NCBI RefSeq assembly: GCF_018687715.1
Contig: NC_056767.1
Coordinates: 5,710,001-5,774,000, forward strand
Length of the DNA: 64,000 bases
From: Carya illinoinensis
Taxonomy: Eukaryota > Streptophyta > Magnoliopsida > Fagales > Juglandaceae
Direction: 5' to 3'
The notes beneath the pieces were generated by a model that was not told the DNA's origin, searched no databases, and saw nothing but the letters and a program-made list of their open reading frames with translations. Shown piece by piece: positions 42,361-54,000 of this stretch. Position 1 is the first letter of the stretch. Each line of letters begins with the position of its first letter. The position numbers and the translations under genes are program-made.

Positions 42361-43616
42361 TACATGGAGCTTACTAATAAAAAATGCACGGAAAGCGTTG
42401 GAGATCTCAACAAGCCATTCAGTTTCAAGGGAGCTTATTTCAAGAGATGGAAGTATCATCAATCGAAGCCTTTTGAATGTCTCGAATGTTCTCACGACAA
42501 AGGTAAGTTTACTTTATGAAAATTGTGTCTTGCCCAATTGTTGGAATTCAAGAAATAGTTTTTTGAAGCCGCAAAGAAAAGTTTTTAAAAAATTTAGTAG
42601 ACCTCACAAAAAGGGCTTTTCAAGCTAAAAGAATAAGAACCAAAGATCTTTTTTTACAAAATCAAGCTTATTTTGTATGTGGCAAAAGTTGGCACTTTGC
42701 TCGAATTTGCAAATTTAGAAAGCGAGGAAATAATCCTCAAGTGAACTTAACTGATGAGCCATTTGTAGCAATAATTACATACATTACCATGGTTTAGTTT
42801 GTTGAAGGGTGGTGGGTAGATTCTGGTGCCAATAGACATGTCTGCTATGATAAAGATTGATTCAAAAAGTATACTCCATCTAAAGAAGAGAAAACAATTA
42901 CGCTTGGTGATTTAAGTAAAACCAAGGTTATTGGGAGTGGTGAGGTTGAGTTGAAATTCACCTTTGGATGTATATTGATGCTCAAAAATGTGTTCTATAC
43001 ACTATCTATGTGGAAAAATTTGATATCGAGTTTTTTACTCGACAAAGCAGGCTTCAAACAAATTATTGAATCTGATCAATATGTTATTACTGAAAATAGA
43101 GTTTTTGTGGGCAAAGACTATGTTTGTGATGGAATGTTTAAATTGAATGTTGATAATAAAGCATCAAATGTTTATGTTTATATGCTTTCTTCTTTTAATT
43201 TTTGGCATGCACGTTTATGTCATATTAATAGTAGATATGTTGCAATCATGACAAGTTTAGAATTAATTCCCAAATTGAAAAATGTTTTTCAAAAATTTGA
43301 AATTTTTAGTCAAGCAAAAATTACAAAACGGCCTCATAAAAATGTTGAGAAAAGCACCAAATTGTTAGATTTAATTCACACTGATCTCTGTGAATTCGAA
43401 AGAATTTTAACTCGTTGAGGAAATAGATATTTTATTAGTTTATCAATGATTTTTCAAAATTTACGTATGTTTATTTATTAAAAAATAAAAGTGATGCTTT
43501 TGAAAAATTCAAAGAATTCCTCCATGAAGTTGAAAATCAATTTGGTAGAAAGATTAAAAGATTTAGAAGTAATAGAGGCCGAGAATATGATTAAAATGAG
43601 TTTAATTATTTTATCC
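42361..43616 (+). pseudogene. Ty1/copia gag-protease-integrase fragment
   Basis: The gag start region ([15 protein letters not shown]) near 42410 is followed, after an internal deletion, by a CCHC remnant (FVCGKSGHFARICKF, 42670-42715). Then come protease WWVDSGANRHVCYD (42809-42850), GAG-pre-integrase [16 protein letters not shown] (43195-43240) and the integrase start [12 protein letters not shown] (43363-43400). A second integrase block (KIKRFRSNRGREYD) is at 43550-43590. Frames are broken. It ends abruptly at 43616 against LTR-like DNA. Confidence 0.8.
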
Positions 43617-44180
43617 AGTCAGTTGGGGGGATTTTCGCCAAGGGCTCGAGGCCTACAAAGACCGGCCCAGAACAGGCATCAGGCAGTTCCTCCCCACCCT
43701 AGAAAACCCGAGAAGCTTGGCCCAGGCCCACAAAACCCCTTAATGACCGGAGAAGGACTCGCATCCCATGTAAGCTGGGCATGCCTGTCTGGGTCAAGAT
43801 GGGACATTACACGAAGAGCACGGGAAGCCAAACTAGAGGAAGGGGAAAGAAGCACGCCAAAGAGAAGGGATGAGACTCCAAGGCTACATGGGGAGATCAC
43901 ACCGCATTAATGACTGAACCCAGAGGACCACGCTACATTAAAAGCAGTATGGCGGAGGGAGCTTCGAGAAGGGGGGGGACTTCCCTTCCTCAGATCGTAG
44001 GGTATGGCCCTTGGCCCCTGGGGTGCTATATATAAGATCCCTTGACCTTCATGTTAGGGGGCCAGCTTCTTCCTCATACGGAGCACTTTACCTAAATTCC
44101 TCTTTGCTGATACAAGATAGAACCATCACTAACTTAGGCATCAGAGGCTTCCCGAGACACCCCAGAGCCATGATATGCAT
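43617..44180 (+). mobile_element. Truncated Ty3/gypsy-type LTR
   Basis: Starts TTGGGGGGATTTTCGCC. It contains GGGGTGCTATATATAAGATC (a TATA box near 44025) and ACTAACTTAGGCATCAGAGG, a typical R-region motif of gypsy LTRs also seen at about 48410. The 3' end is missing; it abuts a gypsy integrase fragment. Confidence 0.55.
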
Positions 44181-44182
44181 AA

Positions 44183-44840
44183 GAGTATTGTTTCTGATAG
44201 GGATGTTAAATTCCTTAGCTACTTTTGGAAGGTGTTGTGGGGGAAATTGGATACCAAACTTTTATTTTCCACTACATGTCACCCACAGACTGACGGATAG
44301 ACTGAAGTAGTTAATATGACTTTAACCCAACTTTTACGCATTGTTGTTCATAAGAATTTAAAAACTTGAGAGGATTGTTTGCCATTTATAGAGTTTGCAT
44401 ATAATAAGACCATGCATACTACTACTTCATATTCTCCTTTTGAAGTTGTCTATGTATTTAATCCACTTACTCCTTTAAATTTGATGCCTTTACCTGTTGA
44501 TGGCAGGAGTAGCTTGGATGGACAAAAGAATGCGGAGTTAGTGAAATCACTTCATGAAAGGGTACGGCTTCAAATTATCCAAAAGAATGAAAATGTTGCT
44601 TCCCAAGCCAATAAAGGGTGAAGGAGTGTCATCTGTGAACCCGGAGATTGGGTTTGGGTTCACATGCGCAAAGAAAAATTTCCAACTCATAGAAGGACTA
44701 AGTTGCTTCCTCACGGAGATGGATCATTCCAAATTCTTGAGAAAATTAATGATAATGCATATAAAGTGAATCTTCCAGGTGAGTACAATGTGTCTGATAC
44801 TTTAAATGTTTTTGATCTTTCTCCAACTACAAACCACATC
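44183..44840 (+). pseudogene. Ty3/gypsy integrase C-terminal fragment
   Basis: Reads [27 protein letters not shown] then a stop, LPFIEFAYNKTMHTTTSYSPFEVVYVFNPLTPL, and after another stop CEPGDWVWVHMRKEKFP and NDNAYKVNLPGEYNVSDTLNVFDLSP. This is the end of the integrase core and the GPY/F and chromatin-facing tail of gypsy pol. The glutamine of TDGQTE is a stop (TAG), and a frameshift occurs near 44620. Confidence 0.85.
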
Positions 44841-44869
44841 ACCATGCAAATATTAGCTGAAACCAAACA

Positions 44870-46240
44870 CGTGCGGTTATATATTATTTACGGCCATGAT
44901 CATTTGCACAAAAGTGATGTTAAACAAACGGATTTATTTGCGGCAAAAAAGGCCACCGTAACAAAGCACTAGCCATGATATTGGGTGGTGCTCTTTACTT
45001 ATAAGTGGCAAGTCTTACCGTTAGAACTTATGTTTTGCAGCTATATGGATCACCGCAAAATGTATATATGGGAGATTTAATTCTTTATTTGTGACATCTT
45101 TTAGGATTAATTGCCACTAATATGATGGACAGAAATATTAGTGGGGAAAATAACAAGGTTTTAAAAACCGTTCTGTTCCGGCCGGAATTTTTCGTGCCGG
45201 AACAGTGACCGGAACCGGATATGTGTCTAGTCCGTTCCGGGTCAAATTCCGGCCGTTCCGATCAATTCCGGCCGGAATTCCGGTATTCCGGCCAGAATAG
45301 TAATTCCGGTCCCCCCCCCCCCCCCCAAAAAAAAAACTCTCTTGTAAATAAGTTGAAAAATAATGAATAAAATTGTACTTTTAGAATTCAAATACCTCTT
45401 TCCATGCACTAGAAGTATTGTTACTTTTAATAATCTGTCTATTCTTTAATTTTTTTCCTTTATTTTTGTGTCTTAACTCAAGTTTATGATTTTTTTCAAT
45501 ATATATTCATTTTATAAATCTTTAATTCTTCTATATATATACACATATACATATCACACACTTACATATATATGTATTTATTTTATTAATTGTTAGTTTA
45601 TATATACATATAAATATTTATATATAATATATAATTAATCCTGAAACGGTACACCGAAATGTACCGGTACCGAAATATTCCGTTCCAGTGCCTCGACCGG
45701 AATGGTCTCCGGAACGGATTTCAAAACTTTGGAAAATAAGCCACTGCAACAAAGCACTAGCCACGATATTGGATGATGCTCTTTACTTACTAGCAGTGAC
45801 ACCTAACCACATAACTTATTTTTTGCGGCTATATGGATTGCCGCAAAATGAATACCTGGGAGATTAATACAATTGATGGAAATAGATTAGCGGCGATATA
45901 GTTTGCCGCAAAAAGTTTTAAACATCATTACAAATACCACCGGCAATAGTTTTTTCCTGAGAGCGTAACTGCCGCAAAATGATTATCCTAGGTGATTGAT
46001 AGCCCAACCTAATGACTTATTTTCGACATATTTTACGATTATCTGCCTCCAATGTGAGCACTGGTAATAGCTCAATATTTGTGAGATGTTTTATAAAATC
46101 TCTGCAACAGAGTAATTCGGAAACTTTAACAGCGGCCAAGTGGTGAGACTAAAAAATCCCCGCAACTACTCTTTTCCAACGTTTCGGGCTTATATTCCCG
46201 GCGAAAATTGTCTGCCAAACAAATGACTTTTCTTGTACTG
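44870..46240 (-). mobile_element. CACTA-like non-autonomous element (candidate)
   Basis: The right end reads CTTTTCTTGTACTG (complement CAGTACAAGAAAAG), one base off a usual CACTACAAGAAAA terminus. The interior is packed with GCCGCAAAA motifs and two direct copies of about 130 bp (starting AACAAAGCACTAGCCA at about 44959 and 45749). Such subterminal repeats are typical of CACTA elements. The left terminus and target duplication were not found. A MITE at 45154 splits the two repeats. Confidence 0.4.
45154..45731. mobile_element. MITE with CAAGGTTTT ends and 8-bp TSD GAAAATAA
   Basis: Inverted ends CAAGGTTTTAAAAACCGTTC and (reversed) CAAAGTTTTGAAATCCGTTC. Perfect 8-bp direct repeats GAAAATAA lie at 45146-45153 and 45732-45739. 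The outer parts are rich in TTCCGGCC; the core is AT-rich with a C17-type run at 45310-45327. It is nested in the CACTA-like element. Confidence 0.88.
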
Positions 46241-47251
46241 AGATATCATCCTATGGAGAATATGAGGCCATTTCAAAATCTAAGGCATATAAACCAAGTA
46301 TAAAGATGTCATTTCGATCTGAATGATTCTTAAAGAGTGATTGTTGCAATCTTCCCAAGCTTTTCATGAGATTGTTATTGTGGAGTTTTTGTAAGTTTTT
46401 TTTTGTGATAATGTTGCATTTTCAATTCCTTGTGGCAATGTAATTTTTGAACTGGCTCGGATTGTTTTTGTACTAATGTAATTTGTGACAATGTAATTTT
46501 GAACTATAGGACTTTTTGTGGCAACGTAGTTTTCGAACTATAAGGGCTGTAAATAGATTTTTTTCTTGTCATAATGATAATAATAACGAAGTTGAGAAAT
46601 CGAGCATAATAGAAACTTAGTTTTGTGCCATAACTTTTTGGTAAGAAGGCAAGAAATTGAAGTCCCTTGAAGTTAGTTAGTTACTTGAGATTTAGAGTAC
46701 TTTTTTCCCTTTCGACCCATAGAATTCCTTTCCTCTGTCCCCCAATTCCTTGCAAAACAAATGGTGCTAGTCGATCGCCCAACGTTTATCATGGGATGTA
46801 CTGCTAATACAAATGTATTTTTTTTTCATTTTCTTTTAAACATTTTTTAACATCCCTACCCATTAAGAAAAAATTAAAAAAATATATAACTTCACTAATA
46901 TTCCTTAACCATTAAGAATAAAAATTAAAATACTCAAGCAGTTGTTTTGAGTAGTAACATTGAAGGGGCCAAATAGCATTTTCCTTATATAATTTATGGG
47001 TAGAGATGGCAAAAACGTTCTCAAAAACCATGCATTCAACCCACCCAAGTGTTTCAATGAACTTTTTCTTTCCAAAAGTTCTATATACGGATGTTGTTAA
47101 AAATATAATATAAACAATTAATTCTAATTTTTTTTATAAATTTAAATTTTTAGAATAATTGGTGATTTCATATAAAATCAAAAAAGTATTGAAGTTTGAA
47201 GTCCATACTCTATCCCATTTAATGCTCTAATTTTGAGCATGAATCAAAGCA

Positions 47252-47565
47252 TTAAAACCATTGAAATGGACAAATTCTTCAAGTCTCTCAACTTTTGTTT
47301 TTTTTGTTTACTAGGTAATGCTAAATACAATCCAAATACCACGTAGTCTCTTAGGAAAAAACTGAGATCCACTATTAAAAGATTATTTTTTTTAACATGG
47401 ATATCATATTTATTCACTTTTTTCAAAAAGATTGTGCGGCACTTACACACGCTAGGATTACAAATATCCTTTCTCTTATCTCTAATAAAAATTCCACACT
47501 TTTGATGTAAGAATCTCGTCCTCTAGCTGCTAACAAGCCTCCCAGTGCCATCATCAACAGTAGGG
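47252..47565 (+). pseudogene. Second copy of the signal-peptide-like relic exon, split
   Basis: Here an ATG (47265-47267) starts MDKFFKSLNF, matching KLFKSLNF at 5950. The sequence is then interrupted at about 47313-47462 by a MITE. It resumes with LLM, AANKPPSAIINS near 47510-47560, parallel to VANNKPRSAMINN of the first copy. The upstream 90 bp are also shared (TGATTTCATATA, TTTAATGCTCTAATTTT). Confidence 0.4.
47313..47462. mobile_element. Small MITE inside the relic exon
   Basis: TAGGTAATGCTAAATACAATCC at the left and GATTGTGCGGCACTTACACACGC near the right fit a common plant TIR element type. It disrupts homology with the 5945-6092 copy. Exact ends are uncertain. Confidence 0.4.
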
Positions 47566-47890
47566 TTGAGAGTTTTTTTTAGAAAAATTTTTCTTATCAT
47601 TCCCTACACTACACACCAACATATAATTTGTTATTTTGTCATTTTATTTAAACACACAAATATTGATATGTAAATATGTATGTTTAAATAGAAGGATAAA
47701 AATAACAAATCACATGTTAGTGTGTGACGTGTGGATGACAAGTAGCATTTCTCATACTAATAATGTCTGTAACAATGGTTCTTTTTTCTAAAAAAAATGA
47801 AGTTTTCATATTGTCCTACTTGTGGCATTTAAGAATTGAGCCAAGATTAGTGGTGGTAATTGGTGGGAATTGTGAAGGGCTCGTTCCTAG

Positions 47891-48535
47891 TGTTGGGCCA
47901 AACCACAAAGGCCAAGCATTAATGGGTCTAAGGACAGGCTAGCAAAAGAAAATTGGTATGAATGAATAGGATGGGCTAGACTAGGCCAAGAAGGGAGAGG
48001 TTGGCCCAGGAAGCCTAGAAAGAAGTAGCAAAGTAGCATGCACGGTACATTGACTTGAGTCAGAAGACTTGGCACCTCTATTGGTCAACAATCCATACGC
48101 ACAAGGTCAGGGACAACCTTGGCCCTGGGCACCGACGATTGGACAAACCTGGAAGGTAGGTGGGCCTGACCGAGATGGACACGCCACAACATGGGCCCTA
48201 GACAGTCAGCAGTCACCACGATCAAGCATGGATGGCTTGTCATATGGTAGAACATTGGGAGAGGGCATGGTCTGAGTACAAAGTGCCATCACCACGATAG
48301 GCTTGCCAAAGGACTACCCCAACCAGGTATATATACCCCCCCTTATGGGGGCAAAAAACTTTCTAAGTACTTTCATTTGAGCTCCCTTAAATCATAGACT
48401 TAGAATCCCAACTAACTTAGGCATTGGAGGTGTCCTGCACACCTCAAGCCCTCATTTTTCCTATTTTAGTAGGAACTGATTAACCCACTGCGAAGTTGCT
48501 CAAGCTGCGAAACACGACATCAACAGAAACAATAA
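47891..48535 (+). mobile_element. Solo-LTR-like sequence, gypsy type
   Basis: TGTTGGGCC at the left and CATCAACA at the right give TG...CA ends. It contains GGTATATATACCCC (TATA near 48330) and CTAACTTAGGCATTGGAGG shared with 43617-44180. The five-base flanks (CCTAG and GAAAC) do not match, so it is either old or part of a larger lost element. Confidence 0.5.
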
Positions 48536-49100
48536 TGTTGAGAAAGCAAGGATTGGAACGTGCTTAGAGGGACATGCTGAATAGGTCCATATCTTTCTTG
48601 GAGGTTCCTTTTTTTTTTTTTTTTTTTTATAAAAAAAATCTTGTATCACTGCACAACTAATTACATCTTTGATCAATTATTTAAACTATTAAATTGCCTT
48701 AAGTAAAGGCATAATATCAATTTGAGTCTCTATTCTAGTCTTCATTTTAAATGTTTAACCCTTCAATATTAAAATATTTAAAGGGCAGACACGTATGAGG
48801 ATAGTAGTCATTATAGTAGTCTGTAGATTTTAGAGTAGAAGCACCGCTTTTGTAAGTACTCCTATAGTCTCAATTTGCTTATTTTTTAGTTTGTAGATTT
48901 AGGTATCAAACACTCTATTTTTCTATCCAAATGATTGAAATAATATTCACTGGTGTATGCATGGCAATATCAAACTAGTGTATGGATTTGGAGCATTCCT
49001 AATCCCATGACACTTTCGGCCTTTTCCCTTAAGCTTGGACCCCTGGTTTTGATCCCTTCTATATGCAAACCATATCCGTATATATGGACACTTGTGAACA
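48536..49100. other. AT-rich intergenic DNA with a MITE-like repeat
   Basis: Contains a T-run at 48610-48629 and the repeat at 48719-48870 that is inverted relative to 33598-33725. The piece TATATGGACACTTGTGAACAA at about 49080 matches 33807. No genes. Confidence 0.4.
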
Positions 49101-49240
49101 ATATTTTTACTAAAAAAAAATCACATTTATTAAATTAATATATTTTTCCAAAATAGCATGTCGTGGCAAGCGATTTTTTGGAGGCTACTAGGGTTTGTTT
49201 TCTACGTATCTTCTTTGGGGTTTCTCCTAGGGTTCCACCC

Positions 49241-51024
49241 ATGGCGGCGTCCCTAAGCCCTCTAGTGTCTTTGGAGCCAGGAAGGTCTTGTCCGAATGGG
49301 CACCCTGGTGGTTCAAGCGGAGTGCTGGGTGGTAAGGATGGTGGGGCTTCTCAAAAGTCCTACATGCAGGCGTTGGCACATAAAAACACTCAATCGGGCT
49401 TCAAGATGCCTATAAGGTATCCGGTTGAAGTCGATGGAGAGTTGGGTTTTAGTTTTACGAAGGTAGAGATGAATAAGGCAGCAGAGGAGTATAGGTTTGC
49501 AATGGTTTTGAAGTTTCTACATGAAAGGCCCACAATTGATGTGGTTTGATTGGCAATTGTCAAAATGTGGGGCCTCTTAGAAATCCCTACCGTGAGTTTC
49601 ATGGATGACTATCATGTCTTGGTGCAGATGGTGAGCGAAAGGGATTTTTTTCATGGTTGGGCACGGGAGTGCCATGTGATTAAGGGGTGCAGTTTTAGAA
49701 TTTTTCATTGGGCTAAAGAGTTTTCTTTGTATGAAGAACCATCCATGGTGGCTTAATGGATTTTTCTACTGGGATTGCTGATGCATTTGTATTGCAAGGA
49801 TTGCCTTAAATTTTTACTAGTAGGTTTGGCAGATATCTGGGTACTGATAATGCAACGTTGAACAAAACTTAGGCTATGGATGCACGGATCTACGTTGAGG
49901 TTGATTTATCAGCTGAGATGATTCTGGGGTTCCTGATCATGGTGGCAAAAAAGAGAATGTGGCAGCCTGTTCGATATGAGAAGATGGGATTGTATTGTTG
50001 TACATGTCAGTGTCAAGGCCATACTGAGGTAGTGTGCAGGTTGGGGAAGACAGGGGCTAGGTGTGTGGAAGATAGGAAGGAGGGTGGAAAGAAAGGTGTT
50101 AATAAGGAAGTGTGGCTTCAGTGGCAAGATCTGAAGGAACCTAAGGCACAAGAGGAGTGTTGGTTTTAAGGAAGCAAAAACAGAGAAAATAGAGGAGTTA
50201 CTTGAGAAACCTTAACCCTTTTAGTTCACGGATTGATACTATGGTTCTGCTATTCATCTTCCATTGTTCATGCTTTTATAAGCTTACATAGAGACTCACA
50301 AAATTCATTTAAAACAGAAATACAACTTCCAACTCAGACTAATAATAGGAAAGCTTAATATAGTAAAACATAAATACAAATATGAAGAGTTTCCTGGAAA
50401 TAAACATCACAAGTTAATAAGGAGAAGGTTGTGGATGTGTCTAATATGGTGTTGGTCCAATATGAAGGAATTGTTGGTCTGGAGGAACAAGTGGGGGTTA
50501 AAACAATGAAGATGGAGGGGGCTGAGGGGACTGATGTGATTGACGTGAGTATTCTTGGTGAAGAGTTGCAGGTTGTGCATGAGAATGGAGATTTAGGATT
50601 GCATGATGCTAATCCTTTGACAAGAATCTTGATGGAGGGTGCAGGGGACAAAAGTAAATAGGTAGAGGAAGGAATGTTTAGGTAGGAAGGGACACCTATC
50701 AATGTGCATGCTTCCCCAGTGGTGGATTTCTTATTAGTGGATGGGGAAAACAGAATGGTGTGGGATGATGAAGGGTCTTCGAGAATAATTGATAATGGTC
50801 TTGAAATAGAGAGAAGGGGTGTGGATCATGATTTTTTAGAAAGGAATGGCCATCTGTCGGACTGTGAGGAAGATGGTTCCCTACAATGGTTTGCCAATGA
50901 GAAAGGATATGAGTCGAATAAGAGAGATGGAAAATTGTCTGAGGGTCAATTAAAGAATAAAAATGCTATGGTGTTGCGGCAATCACAGCAGGTTTTGTCT
51001 CGGCCTTCAAAATTTAATTTATGA
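49241..51024 (+). pseudogene. LINE ORF1, broken and interrupted
   Basis: The likely start is ATG 49241 (MAASLSPLVSLEPGRS). A DUF4283-like part (GELGFSFTKVEMNKAAEEYRF, FLHERPTIDVV) stops at 49549. It continues as MDDYHVLVQMVSERDF and, in a shifted frame, YCCTCQCQGHTEVVC, a CCHC knuckle near 50000. After an insertion of about 250 bp, the acidic C-terminal part runs 50431-51024. Many stops. Confidence 0.75.
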
Positions 51025-54000
51025 TTGGATATGTTCTAGTATGGAACGTGCGAGGTTTAGGCAAGTCGCGGAAGAGGCTTAGAGGTTTAGTAAAGAAGTG
51101 GAATGTTTCGATTGTGGCTATTTTGAAACCATTTGTAGACGAGGATAAATTACCCAAGCTAGCTAGCTTTCTTGGTTTTCAAAATTTTTGTTCTGATGAG
51201 GTGGTAGGGGACAAAGTGTAGCTTTTGTGGCAGGATGACTTTGTAGTTAATATTATAGGTATGAATGACCAGTTTTTGACTAGTTGCTTTGAACATGCGA
51301 ATAAGAAATTGAGCTTATGTTTTGTATATGCTAAATGCAATTATCTAAATAGACAGGAGCTATGGCAAGCGCTAGAGAGTCATAATGGGGATGGTTCATG
51401 GATGATTGCAGGATACTTCAACATTATCCGAGATGATGGCAAGAGAGTTGGTGGTAACCTAAGATCACTTGTGGCTATGGAAGATTTTAATGGATGCTTA
51501 AATTCTTGTGGATTGCTGGAGCTTCCTATAAGGGGTTGAAAACTATCCTGGTGTAATGGCCAGGCGGATTATGCATGTAGCTGGGCTCGGTTGGATAGAG
51601 CTTTTATGAATGAGAGCTTCATGCACTATTATCCTTTGGCGTCCATGGAGTATTTATCTTAGAAGATGTCTGATCACAGCCCGATGCTTATTAGGGGATC
51701 GGTGGTTGATGAAAAATATGGTCCTATGCCTTTCCATTTTCAAAATATGTGGATTCAACATCCTACTTTTCAGGAATGTGTGGCAGCGGTTTGGAGAGAA
51801 CCTACGACGGAAAGGGGCTTGATAAAGCTTGCAGCAACGCTGAAAAGCTGAAGGTGGTTTTGTGAGCGTGGAACAAAAATGTATTTGGCTATGTAACTAA
51901 CACTATCAAGGAGATTGAGGAGTGAGTTAAGATGATAGAGGAGCAACTTCAATAAGTTTACCAAACAGATTTGGAAATGAAGTTGTTGGTGTCAAAGGCA
52001 GAACTAAATTACTGTGAACAAAAGAGGAGATCTGGTTGGCGCAAATAGCGAAAAAAAAAAGTGGCTTGAAGAGGGTGATCAAAATTCAAAATTTTTTTTC
52101 ATGTTGTTGCCAATATGAAGAGAAAGAGGGGAATTATATGGTCAATGACGTTGGTGGATGGGGTGGAGTTGCGAACTCCGGAAGAGGTGCATAATGGAGC
52201 TGTTCGGCATTTTCAGGATTTCCTTTGTGGAGGAAGTACCTGATCTCAGGTTGATGTGTCGCAGGTAGTAAAAAGGGTGATTTTGGTGGAGGAAAATGAG
52301 GCTATTTGTCAAATGCCTTCTAAAGATGAGGTTAGAGAGGCACTTATTTCTATTCCAAAGTTGAGTAGTCCAGGACCAGATGGTTTTGGGTCGACATTCC
52401 ATCTTATTTGTTGGGATCAGATTGTTAAGGATGATGTGGTGGAGGTTGCAAGGGAGTTCTTCTTGGGTAGTGATTTGTTGAGGTTTTACTCGTCTTCTTT
52501 TCTTGTTCTTATTTGTAAAGTGTAGGATCTAAAAATTTTTGACAAGTTCCGACCAATTAGTTTATGCTCGGTGGCCTATAAGATTTTTTCAAAATTGTTT
52601 TAGCTAGGTGGATGATAGCATTCATCTCTCAGATTATTTCTCATGAGCAGGGTGCTTTTGTACCAAGGAGGAGTATTTTTGAGAATATCTCGTTGGCTCA
52701 GGAGATGGTGAAATCTATTAATAAGAAGACTAGTGGCATAAATGTTCTAATGAAGATTGATATGCCAAAGCATATGACCGAGTGGATTAGAATTTTTTAT
52801 TGACTGTTTTGGCAAGTTTCAAATTCTTAGAAAAATTTTATGGATTGATAAAGATATGTATTAAGTCTCTATGGTTTTCTATTATGATGAATGAGACTTA
52901 TAAAAGATTTTTTCAACCCTTGCAAGGATTGAGATAGAGTGATCCTTTATCGCCTTATTTGTTTATTATTATGGAGGAGGTGCTTTCCAGGTTATTGAAG
53001 AAGGCTTTCGAGCAAGGGAGAATAGGGAGTTTTGCCCATCCTCATGGGGCTCCTTTAATTTCATATTTGTTATATGCATATGATTTATTGATCTTCACTA
53101 ATGGCACAAAGAATTCTTTGAAGGAGCTCCTGAAAACTTTAGACAAATATGCGTTATAGTCGGGACAAATGATTAACAAAGCAAAGTTGGCTTTATTTTT
53201 TTCTTAGAATTTCTGTGGCTCGACGGATGTCCTTACTTCGGCTTACAGGTTTTGTAGAAGGGAAGTTTTCCACTTGCTATTTGGGTGTGCCACTTGTTAT
53301 TGGGCGATTGACTATGAGGGTGCAAGAGCTCTTAGTAAATAAGGTTCAGAACAAAGTGGCTAGCTGGAAAGTAAAATTGTTATCACAAGGTGGGAGATTG
53401 ATTCTTCTTAAGCATGTCCTAGCTAGTATGGCAACACACTTGTTGGTAGTTTTAAATATTCCAAAGCTTGTGTTATAGAAATTGAATTCTATATTGGCTT
53501 CGTTTTTTTTTTTTTTTTTTTTTTGGGGTGGGGGATCATGCCAGGAATAAACTGAAATGGATGGTGTGATTGAAGCTGTGTAAGCCAACTTTGGAAGGAG
53601 GGATTGGTGTTAGAGATTTTTCTGAGGTTCAAAGGGCATTACACATGAAGTTTGCTTGGCGTTTGCTGTCTATTGATAACTTGTGGACTTGGTTTTTTAA
53701 AGCTAAGTGTTTGAAAGGTAAACATTTCTTGGAAGCTAAAGTTAGAAGCTCAAACTTAGACTTTTGGAAGTCCATTTGTATGGTGATGCTTGTGGTGATG
53801 GAAAATATGTCAATAAAAGTGCGGAAGGGAGCGGTTTCTTTTTGGTTTGATCGATGGCTAACGTTGGGGCCTCTTGCTGCTTGTGTGCCTGGTGTAGCAC
53901 AACCTTGATTAGAAATAAAGGAGTGTTGGGTGGATGATAAGTGGGATCAGGAGTTGTTCTCTAACTTGGTTGATTCTACAGAAGTGGATGAGATAATAGC

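Larger units (their letters stand above)
46241..47890. other. Intergenic AT-rich stretch
   Basis: Only the second relic exon (47265-47565) with its inserted MITE is recognised. A segment at 46800-46990 resembles 41570-41760 (GTATTTTTTTTT ... CACTAATATT ... AGCATTTTCCTT), so both may be copies of an unnamed AT-rich repeat. Confidence 0.4.

Noticed and set aside
47891..48535. Solo LTR with a target duplication
   Set aside because: The five-base flanks CCTAG and GAAAC do not match, so a clean solo LTR cannot be claimed.
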